Source: UBA2336 sp964538575 (GTDB lineage Bacteria; Bacteroidota; Bacteroidia; Cytophagales; Cyclobacteriaceae). Taken from it: a DNA stretch of 64,000 bases. The position numbers and the translations under genes are program-made. Of the stretch, positions 1-8,591 are shown in pieces; the first letter of the stretch is position 1, and every line of letters begins with the position of its first letter. The stretch spans positions 1 to 64,000 of the forward strand of contig CAZIGG010000001.1 in the NCBI GenBank assembly GCA_964538575.1, given 5' to 3'. The notes beneath the pieces are model-generated. The model worked only from the letters and a program-made list of their open reading frames with translations. It was not told where the DNA came from and ran no database searches.

Positions 1-32
1 GTAAGTTTGGCCATATGGATGCGAGGCCACTT

Positions 33-1103
33 TTAAAACAAACTCAAATTCCCCTTATACCTGAACTTCGTCAAATCATATTCCGGCATCTTTCTTCCGG
101 CAAAATATTTTTTCTTCGAAGTGCTGAACAATTTGTGAATGATTTCTGCATACGTTCCTTCACCGCTCATGCGCCTTCCGAATTGTGAATCGTTTACGTT
201 ACCGCCATGTAATGCGCAGATCTGGTTCCAGACTTTATCAAACCGGTCCGGGAAGTTTTTTCGCAGCCAGTCTTCAAAGATTTTACCGATGGAGCCGTTT
301 AACCGAACAACTGTCATACCTGCGGTTAAGGCTCCATGTTTGGATGCCGCTTTCAGTATTGCCGGAATTTCGTGATGATTCAGCCCCGGGATTAATGGCG
401 CATTCATTATGCCGACAGGGATATTCGCTTTCGCCAATTCCTCCACAACCTTTAAGCGTTTTAAGCCGCTGGCTGTTCGCGGCTCCATCGCTCTGCGTAA
501 ATCTTCATTCAGGGTTGTAATCGATATCATTACATGAACCAGATTGTCTTTAGCCATGTCTTGCAGAATATCAATATCGCGCGTGACTAAGCTGTTCTTT
601 GATATGATTCCAACCGGGTGGCGATACTTCGCCAATACTTGCAGCATCTTTCGCGTGATCTGAAATTTTCTTTCCTGAGGCTGATAACAATCCGTGTTTC
701 CGCTTAACATGATCGGAACAGGCTGCCACCGTGGATGGAGAATGGCCTTCTCAAGCAATTCCGCTGCATTCTTCTTAACGATGATCTTGCTTTCAAAATC
801 CAGCCCGGCACTAAAGCCATAATATTCATGCGTGTTGCGCGCATAGCAATAAATGCAGCCATGCTCACATCCCTGGTACGGATTCATGGAATACATGCCA
901 TGCAAATCCGGGCTCTCAATTTTGTTGATGATTTTTTTGGGAGTTTCTAAGAAGATTTGTGTCTGAGGCGCTCCCAGCAAAGGCTCGTCAAGCCCTTCAA
1001 TATGCTCGGTTACATATTCATTCTTTAAAAATTTATTGCTGGTTTTAATCTGCGCTCCGCGGCCTTTAAAATATTCTTCTCTTTTCTCCTCTTCCTGCTC
1101 CAT
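33..1103 (-). CDS. PA0069-family radical SAM protein
   Basis: Radical SAM enzyme of the PA0069/Rv2578c type, related to spore photoproduct lyase-like proteins. The substrate of this family is not established. The cluster-binding motif CX3CX2C is visible as Cys79, Cys83 and Cys86 in the stretch GCEHGCIYCYARN. It is followed by a Bacteroidota-typical body (SGNTDCYQPQE, SKNSLVTRD, TLNEDLRRAMEPR) for the TIM-barrel and SAM site. The length of 356 residues is normal. The ATG at 1103 is the only plausible start, and the gene is divergent from the PLP enzyme beginning at 1173. The 32 bases before its stop hold nothing I can name. The family is confident; the chemistry is unknown. Confidence 0.9.
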   Translation of the reverse strand: MEQEEEKREEYFKGRGAQIKTSNKFLKNEYVTEHIEGLDEPLLGAPQTQIFLETPKKIINKIESPDLHGMYSMNPYQGCEHGCIYCYARNTHEYYGFSAGLDFESKIIVKKNAAELLEKAILHPRWQPVPIMLSGNTDCYQPQERKFQITRKMLQVLAKYRHPVGIISKNSLVTRDIDILQDMAKDNLVHVMISITTLNEDLRRAMEPRTASGLKRLKVVEELAKANIPVGIMNAPLIPGLNHHEIPAILKAASKHGALTAGMTVVRLNGSIGKIFEDWLRKNFPDRFDKVWNQICALHGGNVNDSQFGRRMSGEGTYAEIIHKLFSTSKKKYFAGRKMPEYDLTKFRYKGNLSLF

Positions 1104-1172
1104 GCACGAATGTACAGTTGATTGTGATCGTAATAAATTACTTTTACGGTTCGCGACATAAGCTGTCAGAAG

Positions 1173-2072
1173 ATGTTACGCTACACACCCACACCCACGC
1201 AGGAAATACACGATCCTATTCTGGATAAGGCTGGTGTCCGGCTGCTCATCAAGCGTGAAGATTTAAATCATCCTTACGTTTCCGGAAATAAGTGGTGGAA
1301 GCTGAAGTGCAATTTGGAAGAAGCAAAAAAACAGAGTAAGAAAACACTTTTAACATTTGGCGGAGCGTACTCTAATCACATTTTTGCTACGGCTGCTGCC
1401 GCTCATGAGTTAGGGTTCGAATCCATTGGCGTAATACGGGGTGAAGAAACGCTCCCGTTAAATCATACACTTTCGTTTGCAAAACGAATGGGCATGAAAT
1501 TGCACTATGTTTCACGCGGGCAATACCGAAAAAAAACCGAACAGGAATTTATTGATCAGCTTCATCAGCAATTCGGAAACTTCTACTTGATCCCGGAAGG
1601 CGGAACAAATGAATTTGCGGTTCGGGGATGTACAGAATTTGCAGGGATACTGGGCAATAATTTTGACTATGTGTGCTGTTCGGTAGGAACGGGCGGAACA
1701 TTGGCCGGAATTATAAACGGATTACCTAATAAAAGCATCCTTGGCTTTTCTGCTTTAAAAGGAGGTGAGTTTTTACAATCAGATGTTGAGCACTTGTTAA
1801 CCTCTGAGCAATCCTCCGACTGGAAAATCATTACCGGCTACCCTTTTGGAGGCTATGGAAAAACAACCCCCGCATTAGAAGAATTCAAAAATGATTTTGA
1901 AAGAAAAAATAATATTCCGCTGGACCCGGTGTATACCGTAAAGATGATTGCAGGTGTTTTTGATCTGGTTCAAAAGGGGTTCTTTAAAACGGGCAGCACT
2001 GTTTTGGCATTGCATACCGGAGGACTTCAGGGAAAAATCATTACCCGAACAAATCCTGAAAAACTTCGGTAA
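1173..2072 (+). CDS. PLP-dependent ACC deaminase/D-cysteine desulfhydrase family protein
   Basis: Fold-type II PLP enzyme resembling 1-aminocyclopropane-1-carboxylate deaminase and D-cysteine desulfhydrase. The probable PLP lysine is Lys40 in SGNKWWKL. The conserved Ser-Asn pair follows at 67-68 (GGAYSNHIFATAAAA), and the phosphate loop is GTGGTLAG. Sequence alone does not separate the two activities; many family members act on D-cysteine rather than ACC. The 299-residue length is slightly short but complete at both ends. The last 32 bases overlap the end of the convergent radA gene, so the two stop regions are shared. No operon partner is visible. Confidence 0.85.
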   Translation: MLRYTPTPTQEIHDPILDKAGVRLLIKREDLNHPYVSGNKWWKLKCNLEEAKKQSKKTLLTFGGAYSNHIFATAAAAHELGFESIGVIRGEETLPLNHTLSFAKRMGMKLHYVSRGQYRKKTEQEFIDQLHQQFGNFYLIPEGGTNEFAVRGCTEFAGILGNNFDYVCCSVGTGGTLAGIINGLPNKSILGFSALKGGEFLQSDVEHLLTSEQSSDWKIITGYPFGGYGKTTPALEEFKNDFERKNNIPLDPVYTVKMIAGVFDLVQKGFFKTGSTVLALHTGGLQGKIITRTNPEKLR

Positions 2073-3414
2073 GCTTACCGAACGATTTAACGGTGATCTT
2101 TAATTTCTTTAAATCAACGGATCGCTGGCTGTAGCGCGAAATGTATATCTCTGTGAAGCCAAGCTTCTCCGCTTCCGAAATGCGTTGGTCTACTCGGTTT
2201 ACCGCACGAAGCTCTCCGCCTAACCCTATTTCCGCTGCAAAACAAACTTTTTCCGATACCGCCAGCTCCTCAAAAGAGGAGACAATGGATACACAAACCG
2301 CCAGATCAATGGCCGGATCTTCCACCTTAATGCCACCGGCCATGTTTACAAACACATCCTGAACCCCTAACCGGAATCCGCACCGCTTCTCCAGCACGGC
2401 CAGCAGCATGTTCAATCTTTTTTGATCGAACCCGGTAGGCGTTCGCTGAGGCGTACCATAAGATGCCGGACTTACCAGCGATTGAATCTCAATCAACAGC
2501 GGCCTGTTGCCTTCAATGGTTGCACCGATGGTTGCACCGCTTACCGGGCTGTCTTTCTGAGAAATTAAAATTTCAGACGGGTTGGATACTTCCCGTAATC
2601 CAGAAGCCAGCATTTCATAAATGCCAATCTCTGAGGTTGATCCAAACCTGTTCTTGGTTGTCCGGAGAATCCGGTAGGCGAGATGCCGGTCGCCTTCAAA
2701 CTGGAGGACGGTGTCAACCATGTGTTCAAGCACTTTCGGGCCGGCCAGCATGCCGTCTTTGGTTATGTGTCCCACCAGAAAAACGGGTGTATCTGTTTCT
2801 TTCGCAAATTTCATCAGCTCGGCAGCACATTGCCGCACCTGGGCAATGCTTCCGGCAACAGAGTCAAGCAGCGAGGAACTTAAGGTTTGAATTGAGTCAA
2901 CAATAACAACATCAGGTTGTAATGATTCTATCGATGAAAAAATATTCTTCGTATTGGTCTCTGTTAGAATGTAACATGAATCATTACCGGCAGATGTCAT
3001 TCGTTCGGCCCGCATCTTTATTTGCTGATCGCTTTCTTCTCCTGACACATACAGCACTTTCGCCCCGGCAAGCGTTAACGCAAGCTGCAGCATCAGGGTT
3101 GATTTTCCGATACCGGGTTCGCCTCCTATTAAAATCAACGATCCCGGGACAATCCCGCCTCCCAATACGCGGTTCAGTTCCTCATCGTGCGTTATAATGC
3201 GAAGCTCGTTAGCGGCTTCGACTTGCGAGATTTGTTTAGCCTTGCTTCGTTCAGCTTTTGTTTGCTGACGCCACTCGGTTTTGGTGTTTTCTTCCTTTTG
3301 AATAACTTCTTCAACAAAAGAATTCCACGTACCGCACGAAGGACATTTTCCAAGCCACTTAGGGGACTCATGTCCGCATTGCTGACAGAAAAAAGTTGAT
3401 TTTGCTTTAGCCAC
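2041..3414 (-). CDS. radA: DNA repair protein RadA (Sms)
   Basis: RadA/Sms helps process branched recombination intermediates by driving ATP-dependent branch migration. All diagnostic parts are present. The N-terminal zinc finger has Cys10, Cys13, Cys24 and Cys27. The RecA-like ATPase has Walker A GEPGIGKST at 98-106. The RadA-specific KNRFG motif is at 254-258, and a Lon-protease-like C-terminal domain follows (SLVSPASYGTPQRTPTGFD, AEIGLGGELRAV). The 457-residue length is standard. The 3' end overlaps the convergent PLP gene by 32 bases. A 16-base palindrome sits 12 bases upstream of the start and may be an operator. Confidence 0.97.
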   Translation of the reverse strand: MAKAKSTFFCQQCGHESPKWLGKCPSCGTWNSFVEEVIQKEENTKTEWRQQTKAERSKAKQISQVEAANELRIITHDEELNRVLGGGIVPGSLILIGGEPGIGKSTLMLQLALTLAGAKVLYVSGEESDQQIKMRAERMTSAGNDSCYILTETNTKNIFSSIESLQPDVVIVDSIQTLSSSLLDSVAGSIAQVRQCAAELMKFAKETDTPVFLVGHITKDGMLAGPKVLEHMVDTVLQFEGDRHLAYRILRTTKNRFGSTSEIGIYEMLASGLREVSNPSEILISQKDSPVSGATIGATIEGNRPLLIEIQSLVSPASYGTPQRTPTGFDQKRLNMLLAVLEKRCGFRLGVQDVFVNMAGGIKVEDPAIDLAVCVSIVSSFEELAVSEKVCFAAEIGLGGELRAVNRVDQRISEAEKLGFTEIYISRYSQRSVDLKKLKITVKSFGKLTEVFQDLFG

Positions 3415-3426
3415 TAATATAAAATT

Positions 3427-3442
3427 TTGTACTAAAGTACAA
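3427..3442. promoter_or_regulatory. Perfect palindrome upstream of radA
   Basis: TTGTACT-AA-AGTACAA has two 7-base arms around a 2-base centre and ends 28 bases upstream of the radA start codon. On the minus strand it includes TACTTTAG, one mismatch from the TAnnTTTG -7 element, so a bound protein could block the promoter. No regulator can be assigned from sequence. Confidence 0.45.
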
Positions 3443-3585
3443 GTAAGTTAAGACTACTTGTGTCTGAAAATTAAATGAGTCTTTGATGGGGAAGCTAAGC
3501 CAAAGCCCCTAAGGATTTTCAATTAACGGCAACAACAACGCAGAAGTGATATAAAAAATCATTCTACACTTAACAAACAATTATC

Positions 3586-3593
3586 TAACTTTG
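3586..3593 (+). promoter_or_regulatory. Predicted -7 element before the first DUF3857 gene
   Basis: TAACTTTG matches the Bacteroidota -7 consensus TAnnTTTG exactly and lies 32 bases before the ATG at 3626. No clear TTG -33 element is seen at the usual distance. Confidence 0.5.
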
Positions 3594-3625
3594 CCTGCAA
3601 ATCCTAATTTCTAAACCTATTCTGC

Positions 3626-5626
3626 ATGAAAACAACGGTGGCTGCCGTGGCCTTCACCCTAATCTGCTCTATTGCATTCTCTCAAAAAGAGCCAATTAAA
3701 TTTGGCGACATCCCGCTGGAAGATCTTCAAATGAAAAGCTACGATAAAGATACCACAGCCGAAGCCGTGGTTCTGACCGATTTCGGAGAAACAAACTTTG
3801 TATATTCTCCCACCAAAGGCTGGCAGCTAAATTTTGAACGCACTATCCGAATAAAAATTCTGACCAAGGAAGGATATTCCTGGGCTGATTTTAGAATTCC
3901 ATTGTATAAAAGCGGAAGTGATAGTGAGAAAATCAGCGGACTCAAAGCATACACCTATAACCTCGAAAATGGTAAAGTAGTAGAAACCAAAATGAAAAGT
4001 GATGCGGTTTTCGAAGAGCAAAGTTCCGCTAACCTCAAACTGACAAAATTTACACTGCCCAATGTTAAGGAGGGAAGCGTGGTTGATGTCACCTATAAAA
4101 TATCCTCAGATTTTATTTTTAACTATCAGGATTGGGCGTTTCAGTCAACTATTCCTACCCGCTACAGTGAATACCGCGCATCCTTTCCGGAATTTTTCTT
4201 CTATGAAACGCTTATGCAAGGCTATATTCCTTTAGCTATAAACGAGAAAAAACAATTTATTCAAAAATTTACAGTCCCCTATCAATCTGATCCTGGTGCA
4301 GGCGGGAAAATTGATAAGGGAACCTATGAGTTAAACTCAAATGGATCCCGTTATCGCTGGGCCGCCCAAAACGTTCCGGCTTTTAAAGAAGAACCCTATT
4401 TAACTACCGTTCAGGACTACATTTCCAAAATAAATTTTGAGCTCAACTATGTGAAGTACCCTTCCCAGCCGGTTAAGAACTACATGGGGTCGTGGGCAGA
4501 CCTCAACAACATGTTCCTTGAAAACCAATACTTTGGGCAACCCGTACGAGGATCGGGTTTTCTTACAAAAACAGCAGAAGGCCTAACAGCCCATACAGCA
4601 ACAGAGCAGGAGAAGGTTGCGGCTATTTATGCGTACGTTAAGTCTGCTGTTATCTGGGACGGACGTTACCGTCTTTACCTGGACGATAACCTGAAAAATC
4701 CAATCAACAATAAAAAAGGAAGTTCCGCAGAGATCAACCTATTACTAGTTTCATTGCTTCAAAAGGCTGGTTTAAAAGCTGATCCCGTATTAATCAGCAC
4801 ACGCAAACACGGATTTATCAGAGAGCAATTTGCGTTATCCTCGCAGTTTAATTCAGTCATCTGTGTCGTAACGGTCGATAACAAGAAAATTCTTCTTGAC
4901 GCAACCCATCAGTATTTGCCCGCTTCGCTTTTACCCGAGGAGTGCCTCAACGGTAAGGGGTACATCATTTCAAAAGAATCGCCAGGCTGGGTCAACATAA
5001 CGGCTCCGAAATCTAAAAAATATACATTGGCAGAGATCACGATTGATGAAGGTCAACTCAAAGGAAAAATAAGTACCACAAATGACAATTATGAAGCATT
5101 CAGCATTCGCAAATCTTATTATAAAGAGGGTGAAGCAGAGTATTTGAAGCATTGGGGTGAGGCAACAATTGATGTGGTGAAGGCTGAGTTCGAGAATATG
5201 GATAAAATTAATCTTTCTGTAAAGGAGAACATAGTTTTCGAGCATCAAGACAAGGTAGAAGAGGCATCAATCCTCTACATAAACCCAATGCTTCACTTTC
5301 AGGTAAGGGAGAATCCGTTTAAAACAGAAACACGCGTTTATCCGGTCAATTTTGGAAGAAGCACAGAACAAACTTTTGTCTGCCGGATAACCATTCCTGA
5401 AAATTACCAGGTAGACGAGATGCCACAAAACAAAATTACAGCGCTTCCTGATAACGGTGGCAAGTTCTTGTATAGCGCTCAGGTTATCGGAAACGCAGTA
5501 ACCATTACTTCAGTTGTTGCTATTAATCAGCCCTTGTTTATTCAGGATGAATATCCAGCCCTGCGGGAATTCTTTAACCTGATTGTGGCTAAGCATGCCG
5601 AACAGGTTGTGCTGAAGAAAAAATAA
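3626..5626 (+). CDS. DUF3857 protein with degenerate transglutaminase domain
   Basis: Exported protein with an N-terminal signal peptide (MKTTVAAVAFTLICSIAFSQ), a DUF3857 beta domain (about residues 60-230), a transglutaminase-like domain (about 300-430) and a C-terminal beta-rich part. The catalytic Cys position reads GSSAEI (Ser366, Ser367). The catalytic His position is FNSV (Ser410) where the neighbour has FNH. The Asp in LLDAT is kept. It is therefore probably not an active transglutaminase and more likely a binding protein in the periplasm or outer membrane. It forms a tandem with the next gene, 69 bases downstream, which keeps Cys and His. Molecular function is unknown for the family. 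Confidence 0.85.
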   Translation: MKTTVAAVAFTLICSIAFSQKEPIKFGDIPLEDLQMKSYDKDTTAEAVVLTDFGETNFVYSPTKGWQLNFERTIRIKILTKEGYSWADFRIPLYKSGSDSEKISGLKAYTYNLENGKVVETKMKSDAVFEEQSSANLKLTKFTLPNVKEGSVVDVTYKISSDFIFNYQDWAFQSTIPTRYSEYRASFPEFFFYETLMQGYIPLAINEKKQFIQKFTVPYQSDPGAGGKIDKGTYELNSNGSRYRWAAQNVPAFKEEPYLTTVQDYISKINFELNYVKYPSQPVKNYMGSWADLNNMFLENQYFGQPVRGSGFLTKTAEGLTAHTATEQEKVAAIYAYVKSAVIWDGRYRLYLDDNLKNPINNKKGSSAEINLLLVSLLQKAGLKADPVLISTRKHGFIREQFALSSQFNSVICVVTVDNKKILLDATHQYLPASLLPEECLNGKGYIISKESPGWVNITAPKSKKYTLAEITIDEGQLKGKISTTNDNYEAFSIRKSYYKEGEAEYLKHWGEATIDVVKAEFENMDKINLSVKENIVFEHQDKVEEASILYINPMLHFQVRENPFKTETRVYPVNFGRSTEQTFVCRITIPENYQVDEMPQNKITALPDNGGKFLYSAQVIGNAVTITSVVAINQPLFIQDEYPALREFFNLIVAKHAEQVVLKKK

Positions 5627-5695
5627 GCGTTTGGAACATATTGAACTAATACTATTCTTGAACACTATTCATTACCTGAAATAAAATATATCTGT

Positions 5696-7606
5696 ATGCG
5701 CATGTTGTGTTGGCTTGTGTTGGCTTTTAATGCATTGAGTGTATTTGCCAACGACCCTAAATTTCCGGTGAGTTCTATTGCGGAAGAACTGAAAAAGAAC
5801 GCTGACATTGTTGTGCGTCAGGATCAAATGAAGTTTACCATACTTTCCAAAAGCAAGGCAAATCTGCGTGTTTATGAGGTCTTTACAATTTTTAACGATA
5901 AAGGAAAGGATCATGCCACGAAGGTGATTGGCTACGACAAACTCAGTAAAGTAGTAAGTTTTAAAGCAACAGCTTACGATGCTTCTGGCAGTATAATAAA
6001 AAAGCTTAAGAACAGTGAAATCTATGATCAAAGTGCCTTCGATGGCTTTAGCCTTTATAGCGATAACCGTTTAAAAGCTGCCGTTTTAACACAGGGTTTA
6101 TATCCGTACACCGTGGAATTTGAGTATGAAATAGAATACAAATATCTTTTCATAATTCCCGGATTTATCCTGCTTCCGGAAGAGCGCATGTCGGTTGAGC
6201 ATTCTTCATGCGAATTGATATATCCAAAGGATCTTAAACCGCGATTCAGACTTTCCAATATCGAAAAATCGCCCGTTGTTACTACGTTGAAAGACGGGAC
6301 AGAATCTACGCGCTGGGAATTTGCCAACATTCTGCCAATCAAATTCGAGCCGATGGGGCCACCAAAAAGTGACCTTGTTTCAAGCATTTCTGCTGCACCT
6401 TCGCAATTCGAATTCGAGGGTTACTTAGGTACCATGAATTCCTGGGAAGAATTCGGGATTTGGATTAATTCACTCAACAACGGCAGAAATATTCTTCCGG
6501 AAGAAACCCGGCAAAAGGTTCTGAAACTTGTGGCCGGTAAAACCACAACCGAAGAAAAAGTAAAGGCCATTTATGAATATATGCAAGGCAGAACCCGCTA
6601 TGTAAGTATCCAGTTGGGCATTGGGGGATTTCAGCCGTTTGAAGCTTCGGTTGTAGACCGGACAGGTTATGGCGACTGCAAGGCGTTATCGAATTACATG
6701 GTTTCCATGCTTGATGTGGCCGGCATTAAAGCTCATTACGCACTCATTCGTGCAGGAAGAGGAGCGGCTGACATGAAGCGCGATTTTCCAAGTTCTCAAT
6801 TTAACCATGCCGTAGCCGCGGTGCCCAATGGTAAAGACACGCTTTGGTTAGAATGTACAAGCCAGACAAATCCTTTCGGATACATTGGAACATTTACGGG
6901 TGATCGGGAAGCTTTAATCATCACCGAATCAGGCGCCCAAATTGTAAAAACAACTTCATATCCCGATCAGGTTAATGTTCAATCCAGGCTGGCTGATGTT
7001 TATGTAATAAATACGGGAGATGCTACTGCTAAAGTGAAGACCATTTACTCCGGTCTGCAATATGAAAACAGGAACCTGGATGGTATCTTAAATAATCAAT
7101 ATGACCTTCAAAAGAAGTGGGTCATGAACACGACCGACATTCCAAGCTTTGATGTTAAGTCGTTTAAGTTTGAGAATCAAAAAGATAAAATTCCTTCCGC
7201 CACTGTTAGTCTTGATTTATCGCTTAGAAAGTTTGCTACAGTGAGTGGTAAACGATTAATGTTAACTCCCAATCTGATGAACCGAAGCACATTCATCCCG
7301 GAAAAATTAGAGGATAGAAAAACTGATATACTCGAAAAATTCGGATATGTGGATCATGACACGATTCGCTATCATATACCCGATGAAATTTACCCGGAAG
7401 TTCTTCCGAAAGCTGTTAAAATATCATCACGGTTTGGCGAGTATGAATCCACGTATACGCTCGATCAGGGACTTGTGGTTTATACGCGAAAGTTGACGAT
7501 AAACAAAGGCAGATTCCCGGCAAGCTCATACCAGGAGCTTACTGACTTTTATAAGTCTATCAACAGGGCCGATAATGCTAAACTGGTCTTTTTGAATAAA
7601 ACCTGA
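5696..7606 (+). CDS. DUF3857 transglutaminase-like protein
   Basis: Exported paralogue of the preceding gene, 636 residues, with a short signal peptide (MRMLCWLVLAFNALSVFA). The DUF3857 domain spans about residues 35-230 and is followed by a transglutaminase-like domain. Here the catalytic residues look intact: Cys328 in GYGDCKAL, His371 in QFNHAVAAV, and a later acidic residue in LWLECT. The likely role is cleavage or cross-linking of peptides at the cell surface, but the substrate is unknown. A strong intrinsic terminator 30 bases after the stop ends the two-gene unit. Confidence 0.87.
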   Translation: MRMLCWLVLAFNALSVFANDPKFPVSSIAEELKKNADIVVRQDQMKFTILSKSKANLRVYEVFTIFNDKGKDHATKVIGYDKLSKVVSFKATAYDASGSIIKKLKNSEIYDQSAFDGFSLYSDNRLKAAVLTQGLYPYTVEFEYEIEYKYLFIIPGFILLPEERMSVEHSSCELIYPKDLKPRFRLSNIEKSPVVTTLKDGTESTRWEFANILPIKFEPMGPPKSDLVSSISAAPSQFEFEGYLGTMNSWEEFGIWINSLNNGRNILPEETRQKVLKLVAGKTTTEEKVKAIYEYMQGRTRYVSIQLGIGGFQPFEASVVDRTGYGDCKALSNYMVSMLDVAGIKAHYALIRAGRGAADMKRDFPSSQFNHAVAAVPNGKDTLWLECTSQTNPFGYIGTFTGDREALIITESGAQIVKTTSYPDQVNVQSRLADVYVINTGDATAKVKTIYSGLQYENRNLDGILNNQYDLQKKWVMNTTDIPSFDVKSFKFENQKDKIPSATVSLDLSLRKFATVSGKRLMLTPNLMNRSTFIPEKLEDRKTDILEKFGYVDHDTIRYHIPDEIYPEVLPKAVKISSRFGEYESTYTLDQGLVVYTRKLTINKGRFPASSYQELTDFYKSINRADNAKLVFLNKT

Positions 7607-7635
7607 TATTGACCAAGCGGTCCACCTTAAAAAAT

Positions 7636-7664
7636 GAGCGCTCCGGAGGCGCTCTTTTGTTTTG
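7636..7664 (+). terminator. Intrinsic terminator after the DUF3857 pair
   Basis: A perfect 6-base-pair stem GAGCGC/GCGCTC (7636-7641 with 7649-7654) encloses a 7-base loop and is followed by TTTTGTTTT. It lies between the DUF3857 pair and the acyltransferase gene. Confidence 0.85.
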
Positions 7665-7709
7665 TGCTAACCGATCCTTACTTAACTTACATGCTCAGAA
7701 AATGACCAC

Positions 7710-8591
7710 ATGTTTTTCCTGAGACTTATATCGCGTGTGCCCTTAGGCTTCCTGTATGTGTTGTCTGATGTTCTTTTTTTCCTGGGATATTATGTCTTCC
7801 CGTATCGTAAAAAGCTGGTGCGGAAAAATCTTAGAAATTCATTCCCGGAAAAAACAAAAACAGAGCGCAGAAAAATTGAACGCTTATTTTACAGAAACCT
7901 TTGCGATTATGCTGTTGAAACGCTCAAGCTGCTAACCATAAGCCGGGATGAGCTAAGCAAACGGGTTGTTTTTACCAACCCGGAAATCATAACGGCCTGC
8001 CGCGAAAGGAACCTCCCCGTTATCAGTCTCGCTTCTCACCAATTTAACTGGGAGTGGCTTTTGGCTGCGGGGAATCTTCATTTCGAAACTGATTTTGTTT
8101 ATCAACCCATCAATACCAAGCTTACCGATAAATTGCTGTTGGCCTGCCGCACACATTTTGGTGGTTATGCGATAAAGCGCAACGATCTGGGCAGGGAAAT
8201 GGTGAAACGAAGAAATCTCTGGCGGTTGATTGCGATCGTTTCTGATCAATATCCGGGGCGGAAAAAAGATAAGAGATATATTACCCGGTTTCTCAACCAG
8301 GAAACCGCATTCTTTCAGGCTCCTAACCAGCTTGCGTCCTTAACGCAGTACCCCATTGTTTTCAGCGCTATCCGGAAAGTAAGGCGCGGCTTTTATGAAG
8401 CAACATTTATTCCGCTGGCCGAACCGCCTTATACAAAGGATGAGGAAAAAGTAATTGACCGGTATATACAGGTAGCGGAAGAAATAATCAAAGAATATCC
8501 TGCGGGCTGGCTGTGGTCACATAACCGTTGGAAGAACCGGCACCTTACGCAAGCATCTGCGAAATATCCTCCCGTGTCAACTGCTTCATAA
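7710..8591 (+). CDS. LpxL/HtrB-type lysophospholipid acyltransferase
   Basis: Inner-membrane acyltransferase of the lipid A biosynthesis (LpxL/HtrB) family. It would add a secondary acyl chain to lipid A or a related lipid. An N-terminal membrane segment (about 8-32) is followed by the catalytic HX4E motif, His110 and Glu115, in SHQFNWEW. The later family motif VSDQYPGRK is also present. The length of 293 residues is typical of the Bacteroidota members. The last 47 bases overlap the end of the convergent SNF2 helicase gene. The acyl donor and exact acceptor cannot be read from sequence. Confidence 0.88.
   Translation: MFFLRLISRVPLGFLYVLSDVLFFLGYYVFPYRKKLVRKNLRNSFPEKTKTERRKIERLFYRNLCDYAVETLKLLTISRDELSKRVVFTNPEIITACRERNLPVISLASHQFNWEWLLAAGNLHFETDFVYQPINTKLTDKLLLACRTHFGGYAIKRNDLGREMVKRRNLWRLIAIVSDQYPGRKKDKRYITRFLNQETAFFQAPNQLASLTQYPIVFSAIRKVRRGFYEATFIPLAEPPYTKDEEKVIDRYIQVAEEIIKEYPAGWLWSHNRWKNRHLTQASAKYPPVSTAS

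Noticed and set aside
8545..8591. Overlap of the acyltransferase and SNF2 genes as a sign of frameshift
   Set aside because: Both C-termini look natural for their families. Convergent overlap is common in this window (radA, LD-carboxypeptidase, DUF2911).
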